NCBI GenBank assembly: GCA_037976565.1 | Contig: CP137671.1 | Coordinates: 25,000,197 to 25,064,196, forward strand | Reading direction: 5' to 3' | Source: Mesocentrotus franciscanus | Taxonomy: Eukaryota; Echinodermata; Echinoidea; Camarodonta; Strongylocentrotidae | DNA: 64,000 nucleotides | Shown: in pieces, positions 22,785 to 33,457 of the stretch | Position numbering within the stretch: position 1 is the stretch's first letter | Layout: every line of letters begins with the position of its first letter | Position numbers and translations under genes: made by a program | Notes under the pieces: model-generated | Database searches by the model: none | Seen by the model: the letters and a program-made list of their open reading frames with translations, nothing else | What the model was told of the DNA's origin: nothing

Positions 22785-23143
22785 CTGCTGAACGCGTACG
22801 ACGTTCTATAAACCGATCAAACTGGTGTAAACTGTGAGAATGAAGAAAACTTGAGCAAGAGTATTTCGAATCACAATTCCAGTCAAATTCTGGGGTGTCC
22901 GATTTTGCTTGCATTGAAATCTCTTCATTCACCAAATGCGATGTAACTTGCTTGAGTTGAGAAAGTATTACCGTTATCAAAAGCCAACTCTCTGTTTCGA
23001 AGAGACCGACATGAAGCAGCCTACGAGGAAGTATTATTATACAGCGTAAACAATTCTAGTGGGACGGTTGTTGAACGCGATCAAGTTGACGAAATATATA
23101 CGAAATTTAACAATGCCTCGCTCGCATGGATTTACATTATAGA

Positions 23144-23353
23144 CAGGCGCGTACGCATCGGGGTTTCGGGTTAACCCCCTCAAATTTTTTAATGTGTGTG
23201 TTTCAGCAACCCCCTCAGTTTTTGAGCAAAAAATTATTAAAAAAAAAAAAATTCGCGCTAAAGGATGAAAAAGACCGTAACCCCCAACTGAACATAATAT
23301 CGCTTTCCAATTTCCAATTTCCGGGACAAGAAAAAAAAATTGCTCTTACCCCC
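23144..23353. mobile_element. Foreign insert in array copy 4, probable hAT-end relic
   Basis: Begins CAGGCGCGTACGCATCGGGG and is rich in AACCCCCTC motifs and poly-A runs, unlike the surrounding unit. The CAGGCGCG start resembles the hAT-like ends elsewhere here. No matching right end or target duplication was found, and array sequence is missing at the join, so it is a relic or part of a deletion scar. Confidence 0.4.
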
Positions 23354-23500
23354 TCGCTAGATAATGTTGTAAATTAATGGCGTAGCGTCGGGGGCAAGGC
23401 ACTTCTATTTCTCAGATCGTACAGCGAGAGAGAAAGAGAGAGAGAGAGAGAGAGGGGGTATGGCCCGGTGTTCAAATTCAGTTTTCTTTCATATTATTAA

Positions 23501-23568
23501 AGCCCCTCTTAAGTGTTGGGAGCCCGAACAAATTTGATGGCGAAATTTCACTTAAATTGTATCATAAC
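23501..23568. mobile_element. Left end of palindromic TTAA MITE, truncated
   Basis: AGCCCCTCTTAAGTGTTGGG after TTAA, homologous to 6411 onward. It stops near 23568 where LINE-related or unknown sequence begins. Confidence 0.6.
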
Positions 23569-24380
23569 AGAATGCTCTAAACATAGCCCCCTCGTATCTT
23601 CAATTATAGCATAGAATCAGTTGGACAGATCATTGAAAATGGCAAGCTCTGTGAACACCTTTAAATACATGTTCAAACAATCTTGCAATATCGATTCCCA
23701 ATAAGATAAAATTACAAGAGGAATTTTGTTTAATGTCTTAACTAAAGTTTTATTGTAATTCCTTTTAGCTTTCCAGCACATTTCTCTAGTAAAAATCAAA
23801 CGATTGGTTAATGATGCTCTTGCAGAACAACATGATAAAATGTGGTATTCATATACATCCTATCAGATAGATAGATAGCGCCTTACAGGCAGCCATCTCA
23901 GTCTTGTTTTTAGCTCCTAGAATTTTGTTGTTTTAATTGTCTTTTTACCTTTTTCTGTGAATGTATTTTGTATGACTGGAGAATAACCAGAGATCAATCA
24001 GGACTGTCTAGGACTTTTGAAGTAGCGTGTTGCTTTCTTCCCCGAGTTGGAAAATCACCTACTTCTACTCCATATTGGTAATGTACACAAACACTTTCTG
24101 TATATACTGTACATACAACCTGTGTACATTAACATAACATTAAGCTGTTCAGTGAACCTTGAATACAAGCCTTTTGTTTGGCTTCACTCTGGCTTTTGAA
24201 CAGACTGAAAGAGGAGAATGGATCTTTTGATGCTCTTTCTTGTTTCCTGTATAGGAATGCTAGTGGGCAGTAATGATAGCTGTGAATTGACCTTGTTAAC
24301 TGAAAGTGAACATCACCCCAAGATGAGAGGATCTTACCTGAGACACAAAAAGTTTCCTGAAAACTAGCATACCTATTACT
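23569..24380 (+). other. Probable 5' region of the first LINE, no gene seen
   Basis: About 800 bp with no convincing exon. It lies directly upstream of the open frame that reads into the NPGP motif and may be the 5' untranslated region of that LINE. Its left border is not defined by any repeat. Confidence 0.35.
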
Positions 24381-24452
24381 CTCATTCGTGTGCATGTTTT
24401 AATAACGAACTACATGCAGTTATATGTGGCGACGTACAACCCAATCCGGGAC

Positions 24453-25791
24453 GCTTAATTTTTTTTCCCACCGCATTTGCGGCTTTATTTTTCAATAAAC
24501 GCGCTCGCGAAGAGTCTAGCTAGCTAACTAAACCTGCGCATGCGCACATGGTAACCGTTAGGGTGACCAATAGGGTTATAATAATCATGCAAACCGACCT
24601 TCCATCAACCCATCGTTGGCTCAATCGTAAAAAATAAGTTGTTTGGTTGTCCTCGATTGCTTTTCTGGAGTAGGGGCGGGCGGGCGGATTTTTTTTTTTT
24701 TTTTTTTTTCTCCATTTGTTTTCTTCTTCATATGGACTCATTACTTCCTATTTATTTTCATTTTCTGTTCAAATCATGAAGCCAATATTATTATTATTTA
24801 AACACAAAAAGAATCCCGGCCAATAATCATAAATTGCCATGTCAATATTCATTTTTATTTTCGCTGTTTCGGAGGTAGTTTTGGCTATAGCGAGGCAGTT
24901 TTCGTCTGCATGTAAAACGCACGTACGTCTATAGGGAGCGCGCACGCGCGTTGTTCGTTCGCCCGCGCGTCGTTTGTTCCTGCGGCCGGAGCAGGTATCC
25001 CACGCCAGAGCTCGCGGCGCCAAAACTATCCCTGTGGTGATCCGGCTGCAATGATTTAATACGTGCGGGAGACACTATTGATCTTGCGATACACGAAAAA
25101 TAGTGATCTAAATCTGAAAAATACTTGAAATACAGCTCAGGTTTTGGTACCCATCTTCCTTACAGACACGCGTAAGATATTCGATTTTTCAGATTCAGGT
25201 AGCGGGACTGCCGATTACATCGCTAAAATGTGATATTTAAGGATACATTTTCTATTGCAAATGTGGTTCTCCTGTGACTCTGATATGTTTTGTATGTGCG
25301 TGATATGTGTATTATGCTAGTATACCACGCATAGTACAACGGACCCACCGAAAACTGCCACCCGGCCGAAAACTCCCTCCTCTTCTGTATTAAAGACATA
25401 ATTGCGTACTAAAAGGACCAAATTGGAGACGGGACACATTTTGATCCTTGCAACATGCATCAAATGGTATGTTTGGCGTTTAAAATTGCTCCAAAATAAA
25501 TGTATATTCTTAAAAAAAAAAAAAAAATACGAGCGGGCCGAAAATGAGGAGCGGGCGGTCGAGGACAACCAAATGATTTTTTTTTTTTGGCCTAAGGATA
25601 GCATAACAAAACGTTAAAGTTGTGGGTTCGAATCTCAGTATTTATTCAGTTTTATTTTTTGCCTTTATAAAATTAGTGAGGGAAAGCAAGAAATAATCAA
25701 AGTATAATTGTGACCTCTGTCCAAGCTTTCGTAGCTAGCTAGACTCTTCGCAAGCGTGTTTATTGAAATTGCGGTGGGAAAAAAATTACGC
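24453..25791. mobile_element. Mutator-like 1339-bp element inside LINE-A
   Basis: ATCCGGGAC occurs at 24444-24452 and again at 25792-25800, a perfect 9-bp duplication. Ends are inverted repeats of about 70-80 bp: GCTTAATTTTTTTTCCCACC left, GCGTAATTTTTTTCCCACC read inward from the right, both continuing to GAAGAGTCTAGCTAGCTA. A further inner inverted pair (GGTTGTCCTCGA / TCGAGGACAACC) follows. A 9-bp duplication with long ends suggests a Mutator-like non-autonomous element. Removing it joins CCGGGAC to CCACGCATG and restores the LINE frame. Confidence 0.87.
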
Positions 25792-25800
25792 ATCCGGGAC

Positions 25801-26052
25801 CCACGCATGACTTTCAATCAACTTCGATGTCCTATGCCCCAAATCGCGAACGCAGGAAATATTCTGTAACTGAATTGTATACAATTTCTCCTAGTACTCA
25901 TGAGTGTTCAAAGCTTCCGAATCACACGTTGAAGCTTTTAAAAACACTTGGAATCGACAAGAGAATGAGTAAATATAGAGGATATAGAGGATGTAGAGCC
26001 GGGACCAGAAAACAACGAAATATTAAAGTTATATGTACACCTAGGTAACCCA
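25801..26052 (+). pseudogene. LINE-A, coding region between NPGP and endonuclease
   Basis: Continuous with the frame before the Mutator-like insert (NPG then PTHDFQSTSMSYAPN). It includes LLKTLGIDKRMSKYRGYRG and a basic tract, probably nucleic-acid binding, and ends at a stop near 26046 before the endonuclease frame. Confidence 0.6.
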
Positions 26053-26803
26053 CAACAAACCTTAAGACGCGTAGAACCCCAAAACCTAGTGCATGTTGGA
26101 ATTGATAGGTGGAACATTCCTACTCTAGTGAACACAAATTCAAGATCTTTTATACCTAAACTCGACGAATTGTCTGTGTTTTTACATGAACATGAAATTG
26201 ACATAGCTTGCATCACAGAAACTTGGTGTCAGTCGTCCATCCCAGACTGTTCAATGACCATCAACAGCTATCACACGCCTTTTCGTTGCAACAGGGATCA
26301 TACAATCGGTGGCGGCGTAGCTTGGTATGTGCATTCATCTATTCCTGTCATTGGCGGATCCAGCTGAGCGAATATTCGACCGGCGCGATTTTTAAATTTT
26401 CGGGAGCAAAAAAAAAGTGCCCCGTCTAAGAAATCCTGGATCCGCGCCTGCCTGTATCGGTGTTACATGATCTAAGAGAGAACGATGTTGAATCTGTTTG
26501 GGTTAAACTCCAACCACGCCGCTTACCCAGGCAGTTCAACCCAATCATAGTTGATAGTTGGATCTTTGTACTTACCCCACAATAATAAGCATGATCATGA
26601 CAACATGCTACAGCACATTTACAGATCCTTAGATTCCGTACTATGTCGTTATCCCGGGGCTGGAATCATCCTGATGGGCGATTTTAACCATATGCCTGAC
26701 AATCGTCTGAAAAGGAACTACCAACTCAAACGAATTGTTAAGCTGCCTACACGTCTGAACGCCAAACTTGATCTTGTGTTCACTAATATGGCCGACTACT
26801 AAA
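26053..26803 (+). pseudogene. LINE-A apurinic endonuclease domain, broken
   Basis: First piece: WNIPTLVNTNSRSFIPKLDE, then LHEHEIDIACITETWCQSS and HTIGGGVAWYVHSSIPV. Second piece after the insert and a shift: VGSLYLPHNN..., GIILMGDFNHMPDNR and KLDLVFTNMADYY. These match the TETW and GDFN blocks of LINE AP-endonucleases, which nick the target DNA to prime reverse transcription. A small hAT-like insert and frameshifts inactivate it. Confidence 0.8.
26343..26446. mobile_element. Short hAT-end insert in the LINE-A endonuclease
   Basis: About 105 bp that breaks the endonuclease frame. Ends are GGCGGATCCAGC and CTGGATCCGCGCC, the same terminal sequence as the hAT-like element at 13962-16114. CCTGT occurs on both sides, but a full 8-bp duplication is not clear. 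Confidence 0.6.
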
Positions 26804-27439
26804 AAGAACCAAGAATCGAAGCCGCACTTGGCCTTTCAGATCATCAGATAGTGCTGTGCCCCCTGAGCCTTCCTTCTCAGCTCCTCGCCCAAGAAATTGA
26901 AAAAAGAAATGAGAATCTACAGTCATAATAAGAAAACTCTCTTTGCGAATGATATCGGAAATTAATTTGTTTACCAATTTATAGAACCCCATCTTGTCAG
27001 GACAAATATGCAATATTTGAATGCATAATCCATTCACTTATTGAGAAACACTTTCCTTTTAAAACTGTAATTACACTTGAATCTGAAAACCGTGGGTAAC
27101 CGATCATTTCCGTGAAGTGATACGACAGCGTCAACGTGCCTTCCAGAACAATGAACAATGAAGTTACCCTGCTCTGAGAAATAAGGTCAATCGTCTAAGG
27201 AAGTCCCTCCGCAAGCGTCATTATAGACACTTTGTAGCACCATAACTGGTGGAGAGAAGTAAAGTCCCTGACAGGTCAGCAATCCAACACTATGACCCTC
27301 TATGTAATCTTATGGATAACGCTGCAGAAGGTGATGCGACTTAACTGGCGGATATGATCAACACTTTCTTCGTATCTGTTTCATCCGATCTCCCCCGCCC
27401 CCAGATACGGACATAGATGGTATTTCCCCTAATTAATAT

Positions 27440-28330
27440 ATTATACATGTGAATGATGTCGAGAAACAACTAAGGTCCATTGATACAAAGAAATCCCCTG
27501 GTCCAGACCATATTCCTTTTTGGATTCTTAAGGATTTTTCCCACATATTAGCAGGACCTGTTTGTTCAATAATGAATGCCTCTCTCGCCCAATCATATAT
27601 GTGCCACTAATTTGGAAATCGGCCAATGTTATCCGTATTCCGAAAGTGAACCCCCTACATTGATAGAAAATCACCTAAGACCAATATCCCTGACCCCCTG
27701 TTGTAGCTAAACTTTTTGAAGGATTCATTCACAAATGGTTGTGGAAAGAATATCTACCACACGTTGATGAAATTCAATATGGTAGTGTACCTGGTTCATC
27801 CACTGCCTTGGCTCTGCTTGATCTCTTACACCATTGGTATGATGAAACTGACTCTAAGAAACAGGCAGTAAGAGTCCTTTTAGTAGATTTCAAGAAGGCC
27901 TTTGACCGTATTAATCAGAATGTGTTAAACAATAAACTTGTCAGGCTCGGTGTTCGTAATAAGTTTGTCAGTTTGTTGAGATCGTTAATATGTCAGTGAC
28001 AACAGAGGGTTAAACTTGGTCAATCCACCTCCGAGTGGAGGTACGTTCAAGGCGGTGTCCCGCAAGGGTCCAAAATCGGCCCCCTTTTGTTTACCATCAT
28101 GCTAACCGATCTAAAGCTTGACTTCCCCATGGTTAAGTATGTTGACGATACCACTGTGTATGATATATGTAAGGTAGAATCCCAGTGCTCCTTACAACTA
28201 GCATTAGATGAAGTACTTACATGTTCAAAGGCCAATGAAATGCAGATCAATCCACAGAAAACAAATGAAATGGTAATAAATTTACTAAAGGTGCGCTTGT
28301 TCATCCACCATTGATGGCAAACCTGTAGAC
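27440..28330 (+). pseudogene. LINE-A reverse transcriptase domain, broken
   Basis: Early part: SPGPDHIPFWILK-like sequence near 27490. Then the fragment with QAVRVLLVDFKKAFDRIN (catalytic Asp of motif A) ending at a stop near 27998. After it comes the frame with VQGGVPQGSKIGPLLF, KYVDDTTVYDI (catalytic YVDD) and KANEMQINPQKTNEMVIN. The catalytic residues survive but stops separate them, so no full-length enzyme can be made. Confidence 0.85.
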
Positions 28331-28855
28331 TGTGTCCAAGAAACAAAGTTGCTAGGATTATGGATCAATGATAGATTGAATTGGAATACTCATGTGGAAA
28401 AAGGTCTATGCAAAGGCTATAAGTCGTTTGTTTCTCTTGGTCCAATTACGTAGAGCCGGTCTTGTTCAAAACGATTTGTGTAGGTACTACAAAGCTTGCA
28501 TAAGGTCTGTATTGGAATATGCATGTCAAGTCTTTCACGGGGGCCTAACCAAAGAACAATCTAATTTATTGGAATCAATACAAAAACGTGCCCTGAGAAT
28601 AGTCACCCTAACCTACCTTATACTGACGCTTTAAATGTGCTTAACATTGATTCCCTAGCTGATCGTAGAAAGAATATGAGCTTGCAATTATTTAACCAAA
28701 TACAGAAACCAGAACACAAACTAAATGATCTTCTCCCACCAAAACAAGAGACAAAATATAACCTTAGGAGAAGTAAACATGTGAGTCTGCCCAGGTGTAA
28801 AACAAACCGTTTTAAGAATAGTTTTATCCCTTGGTGTGTGTACAAGTTACAATAA
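28331..28855 (+). pseudogene. LINE-A C-terminal region
   Basis: LRRAGLVQNDLCRYYKACIR, SVLEYACQVFHGGL and LLESIQKRALRIV match the region after the reverse transcriptase in CR1/L2-like LINEs. A frameshift precedes the last frame (DRRKNMSLQLFNQIQK). LINE-B at 40381-40668 has the same block, so the two belong to related clades. Confidence 0.75.
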
Positions 28856-29360
28856 GCAGGTGACTAGTGCAATATACATTTTCAACTATTCAATATTCTT
28901 TTGAACTTGTACCCCGACACATGCAGCTGTTTTTTAATTATATATTATCTTTGCTTCAGAGTATCAATTTGCAATAATTATTCAGTACATGTAGTTATCG
29001 GTTTATACCCATACGTTAACGTTCTTTATAATTATATTATCTATTTTAATATTTGGATGTAAAGTATACTTGATTGATCTTTGCAGCTTTTTCACTTCTT
29101 TACTTTCTTTTCTTTTCCTCTCTCTTGCTTCCTTTCCTTCTCTATCCAAGTGTATGTTGTTTCCTTTTTTTGTAATTACTTACCTGTAATATGATATACA
29201 CGAATGATTTGTAATGTTCTTTGTATTAATGATCTACATGTATTTATATTCATAATTTACCAATTTTATTGTACTCAATTTAATAATGTTTGTAATCATG
29301 TTGTAAATGTTTGTATTATATCAATCCAACCCATTGGTTGCTATGAATAAATAAATGATA
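28856..29360 (+). other. LINE-A 3' untranslated region
   Basis: AT-rich, no frames, ending with GTTGCTATGAATAAATAAATG, the usual kind of short A-rich repeat tail of these LINEs. Confidence 0.6.
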
Positions 29361-29955
29361 ATTGCTAGGAAAATTTCACTTGATGCTTTTTATTTTGTGA
29401 CTTTGTCAAGGATATGACATTTGTAATATCATATGTTTGATTGTCTGTTTCTTAGCCCTGAATGTAGGATGACATAATGTTTTTTTCTAACTGAAAGAAT
29501 GATTCCATATAATTTGTTATCAGTTATAAATATATTTGTTTCTTATTGTTATTTAAGAGTGTACATTCAATTGCTACTAGTTTACATGCATTAATTTTGC
29601 ATATTATCCAGTAATTTACTATCCTGTAATATTTTTTTGTTGTTGTTATTAAGTACATAACAATTTTGGTATCCCTACTGTCTTTTTCCCTAATACGTTT
29701 CTTGAACAAAATGGCAAAGCAAAACAAAACCAATAAACCAATATTTTGTAAAAATGTTTATACATGTTCATGATGTTCTTTCTTATTCTTTGTTGCTATT
29801 AAGAGTTTATGTTCATGATTTTGTTATTATTATAATTATTTCTTTTTTTTAAAAACTGTTTCTTATTATGTTTAACAGGGCCTCATGGAAGACCACCATT
29901 ATTGGTGATGAGTCACCCTGTCTAAATATCAGAAATAAATAAATAAATAAATAAT
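29361..29955 (+). mobile_element. 5'-truncated LINE 3' end with (AAAT)n tail
   Basis: Non-coding AT-rich sequence ending GATGAGTCACCCTGTCTAAA then TATCAGAAATAAATAAATAA. The terminal tetranucleotide repeat is typical of CR1/L2-like LINEs. It abuts the palindromic element to its right. Confidence 0.5.
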
Positions 29956-30241
29956 GTGAAAGAGGATGTCATTTTAGACCATTTCTGCAAGGATTTTCAA
30001 AACAAATGTGTTTGAAGTCGAATACTGATGAAATAATACAAAATTTAGGTTTTCTGCGTACAACAAAAAAACAAATTACGTATTCTTTTATCAATATTTG
30101 TCTTCAAACACATCTTTGCGGGGAAATCTTTGTAGAAGTGTGTCTTAAATGACATCCTCTTTCACATTATGATACAATTTAAGTGAAATTTTGCCGTCAA
30201 TTTGTTGGCGAATTAGAGGCTCCCAACACTTTAAAAGGGTT
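29956..30241. mobile_element. Palindromic TTAA MITE lacking its left end
   Basis: Begins GTGAAAGAGGATGTC (inner part) and ends CAACACTTTAAAAGGGT next to TTAA at 30242-30245. The arms are more diverged than in the array copies, so it is older. Confidence 0.65.
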
Positions 30242-30245
30242 TTAA

Positions 30246-30640
30246 GCCTGGTAGTGATGATTTTATCTGCCATGTGAGTGCCATATGACGGTTCCTTATA
30301 AATAGTACCGCAAGTTTATTGTCATCAAAATAATAAAATAGCATTGAAGAGACAATGAACAAATAAGTGAAATAACACATCCTCGTTCACTTCTCTCTCT
30401 CTCTCTCTCTCCCTCTCTGCTAAATCCTCCGAACAGTGGAATCAACCAAGCGGAATCAACTAAATCACGAATCATTATGAGTCATACCTAAAAGAGGACA
30501 TTTCTACGTCATGGTTGTAAAAAATGGCGAACGATTCATGGATTGTTGCTTAATATCAATTATGCGTGAACCATTTGAAATTTAAATAGCTATTTTTTTT
30601 ACAGGGGACATTACTGCTTTTGTTAAAGTTAGAAGTAAGT
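30246..30640 (+). repeat. Diverged relative of the array unit
   Basis: CCTTATAAATAGTACCGCAAG, a CT run and GAACAGTGGAATCAACCAAG occur in the same order as at 2881-3080. Divergence is visibly greater than between array copies, so this is an older dispersed copy of part of the unit. Confidence 0.75.
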
Positions 30641-30749
30641 TTTTGCTACTTGATTCCAAAAAGGCTTGTGGTCACGATAACTTTCCAGTGTAATTCATTC
30701 AATATAGTGCTCCCTATATTTCACATCCACTGGCAAATATCTTTTACTG

Positions 30750-30985
30750 GGGGGTGTTTCACTAAGCCCTAAAATCGATCTTAATATCGATCCGATCGAT
30801 TTTAAGGGCCTAAAATCGATTTCGATTTTAGGAGCTGTTTCATGAAATAAATAAAATCGATTTTAGCCTTAAAATCGATTTTAAGTTAGAGTGTGATCCA
30901 TATCAGTTTTAAGATCGATTTTAGCCTTAAAATCGATTTTAAGTTAGAGTGTGATCCACATCAGTTTTAAGATCAATTTTATTCT
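30750..30985. repeat. Cluster of AATCGATT palindromes with a 58-bp tandem duplication
   Basis: Starts GGGGGGTGTTTCACTAAGCC and holds about ten TCGAT cores inside AAATCGATTTTAA-type palindromes. A 58-bp segment is repeated at about 30854-30911 and 30912-30969. The start resembles ends of invertebrate inverted-repeat elements; no matching right end was found. Confidence 0.75.
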
Positions 30986-31269
30986 TATTCATTCGATTAT
31001 TGATATGCTATGTTAAGCATTCATTGGCTGTACAGGCGTAATTTTCGGCTAACTTCAATTTGATCATGCATCGGGAAATGGAGAATTCTGTTCAAAATTA
31101 ATGGCAATTTTTAGGCAATGATTTTTTTTTGGGGGAACAAGTCTTTGTTGATGACCAAGTAATTTGTTTTAAGTATCAAATTTAATACCTAGCATGATCA
31201 ATACCAAAGGCCGCAGTTAAGGCGGCACTACGGGTTTGGGGATGGCACAATTTCCGCCCCTTTCAAACC

Positions 31270-31520
31270 GGTGTTTTGGCTCAGTCAGTAGAGCGTCCGC
31301 CTCACAACCGGGAGGTCGTGGGTTCGAACCCCAGCCGCGTCATACCAAAAGACGTTAAAAGATGGGAGTTGCTGCTACCTTGTTTGGCGTTCAACAATAA
31401 GGGGATAGAGCAATGTCGATCTGGCGCTGGTCAGTGGCTGCCGGCTTTCGGTCTAACTTAATAAAATTTGGAGTGGACTTTAAAAGATTTATATTATTAT
31501 TATTATTATTATTATTATTT
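31270..31520 (+). mobile_element. tRNA-derived SINE
   Basis: The head is tRNA-like: A box TGGCTCAGTCAGTAGAG from 31277, anticodon-loop-like CTCACAA, and a perfect B box GGTTCGAACCC at 31321. The acceptor stem pairs only partly (GGTGT with ATACC). An unrelated body follows and an (ATT)n tail closes it at 31491-31520. These are the parts of a SINE with an internal RNA polymerase III promoter. It is not a working tRNA gene. The anticodon-like CAC would suggest a valine tRNA ancestor, weakly. Confidence 0.85.
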
Positions 31521-33457
31521 CAGGTACTTACAAGTGTGGGGCCTATTTTCTCCTTAAACATTCCCTTTTACATCTGATTAATATCCCTTTTTATTTATTA
31601 CAAGTGCACTTTTCCTTCATGCACTTTGTCCTGTTTTACTTTGTTTTAAAGTTACTGTTACTGTTTTCTTCTCACTCTGAAGTGCCCCTTTTCCATTCTG
31701 TTGTGTGCTCCCTTTTCTATATTTTTCTTACCATATCTGCTTACAACTATGTGCCGTTATTCCATTCATATACTCTCTCTAATTAACATACAACGACACT
31801 CCCATCACAACACTTTGCTTTCCGCCCCTTTCAAATTGATTGATTTGTTCTTTCATGAACCCTCCCCCTCAAAAAATAAATAAAATACCAAAATTAATAA
31901 ATAAACACTAACTTATAAGAAAAAGCATTGCTAGGATATTTCAATACTCACCATCAAACAAACACACCATCATTAAATCACATCATTGTCCTATATCATC
32001 ATTTCATAAATACCAGCATACAATCTCATCCATTCATTTTTTTTCTTTTCCCCTTTAACTTGTTAAATAACAAACAATACATTGTTTACATACAAAATGA
32101 ATTAACACAGATTTAATAACTTCAATGTCTAATCAATTTAGCACAGAGAGAGAGATAGAATAATTTTTCATGATTTCACACGTTGTTTCATTATTCTTAT
32201 TTTTTCATCGTTACTTCAATGCTGAATATATTTTGAAGACAATAACGGACGCTGGGTACTATTTAAACAGCAGATGTAGTTACATGTATGTGGAACAATG
32301 TTACATAAAAGTTGTTATCAATAATAAGTTTCAATAGTTCCTACAATCTACTTAAATCGTTGCATTTGATAGATGAGAGCAAAGTTAATTGTCATAGAAT
32401 TTTAGTATAAGTTATTAATATAAAGCTTTATGAAACACGGCCTGTGTTGGAAAACAAATATTAACCCGGAAAAAGTACATAAACTTATGTGGTGAACTGT
32501 AGATACCAAAACGTGTAGATTTCACGACTACTATATATACATCTGCGCGATAGCAGCACAATAACATGGGGCTATATATAGATACACAATGAATGCGATG
32601 GAAATTTCCGACATTCCAGAAATATATAGGGCATGCAGACATTCTCTTGGTGATTAAATGTGATTGGCGGTTATGTTATTATCTACATAACTCATGACGT
32701 CATTTCATTATTCCTTGCTACTTTCAATAATTAAGTATTTTGATTATTTTTCTTCCTTTTTTCTTTTCAGTGTTAAAATACCGTATACAAATATGCTGAA
32801 AATGAAATCACTGAAATCGACCTCTTTTCATCAATATTTTGTGTAAAAAATACACTCATTTTCTGAATTATCTTGCATAAATATAAATAGAGGTCTTAGG
32901 TCTATGGTCTTATATTTTCCTTTTCTTAACAGATCCCTTCTCTTCCTCTCTCTTCTCTCTGTCTTCTTCCCCAGCTTGTTGATTCTTTCTCATTTCTCTT
33001 GTTCTGTCTTTAGAATCGGAAATATTTGTTTATGTTTATTATGAGTTTGAAGCGCAATAATTATGTTGAACAAGTCTTTTTTTACTTCTAATTTTAATTT
33101 TTGCTCCCCGTCAAATTTGGTAAATGTATAGGATTCTTTTATACACTTTTAAACAGTGCAGCTATGTAATCTGTACGTATCGGTCTTTGGACTGTTTTTT
33201 TTTTTTGTACAAATTTTTTTTTATATAAACCGAAATAAATGATGCCTGAATGAATGTGCATTAGCTATTATGAATATTAGCAAATATGCACAAACTCGCC
33301 TAAAAAAGAAAATGAATGTATGACTCGAGAAGAAAGCTATAATTAACACAAGGAACGCCGTAGATTATTTTGTAGATGTCACACATATTTATTATTAATA
33401 AAAACGTCTTATTTGGTAGGAATAACAGAATTCTGAAGAAAAAAATATTCAAAGATA
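31521..33457. other. AT-rich non-coding DNA
   Basis: No exon, RNA gene or clear element was found. The stretch near 33180-33250 (T-run, then GAAATAAATGATGCCTGAATG) resembles a LINE 3' end but has no coding part to prove it. Confidence 0.4.

Larger units (their letters stand above)
2428..23568 (+). repeat. Tandem array of a ~4.45-4.55 kb unit (about 2.9 copies plus a fragment)
   Basis: The same order of sequence starts at 2428, 6871 and 11421; corresponding bases are 4443 and then 4550 bp apart. The first two copies look nearly identical by eye. The 107-bp difference is mainly one extra 133-bp internal repeat in copy 2. Copy 3 is interrupted at 13739-17722 and 18339-21357. A rearranged fourth piece follows from 22785. 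The unit is itself a mosaic: a TA-flanked small element, a CT run, an old hAT-like start at 3751, a 133-bp tandem repeat, a SINE-like insert, a GA run and a palindromic TTAA-flanked element. No convincing host gene lies in the unit. Confidence 0.93.
22785..23568 (+). repeat. Array copy 4, rearranged fragment
   Basis: 22785-23143 matches 4751-5109 of copy 1 (end of the middle part and most of one 133-bp repeat). 23144-23353 is foreign. 23354-23568 matches the segment starting near 6257 and stops inside the palindromic element. The joins look like deletion or recombination scars, not clean insertions. Confidence 0.8.
24381..29360 (+). mobile_element. Decayed non-LTR retrotransposon (CR1/L2-like), LINE-A
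   Basis: In order on the plus strand: an open frame with ICGDVQPNPG, split by a 1339-bp element; a continuing frame with a basic stretch (RKQRN); an endonuclease domain broken by a 0.1-kb insert; a reverse transcriptase with motifs FKKAFDRIN, GGVPQGSKIGPLLF and YVDDTT; a C-terminal region; and an AT-rich 3' part ending near GCTATGAATAAATAAATGA. Many stops and shifts show it is dead. The CGDVQPNPGP motif near the start of the coding part is seen in several CR1/Jockey-superfamily LINEs; the clade call is tentative. Confidence 0.85.

Noticed and set aside
31270..31345. Functional tRNA gene
   Set aside because: A and B boxes are present but the acceptor stem is poorly paired and an unrelated body with an (ATT)n tail follows: a SINE head.
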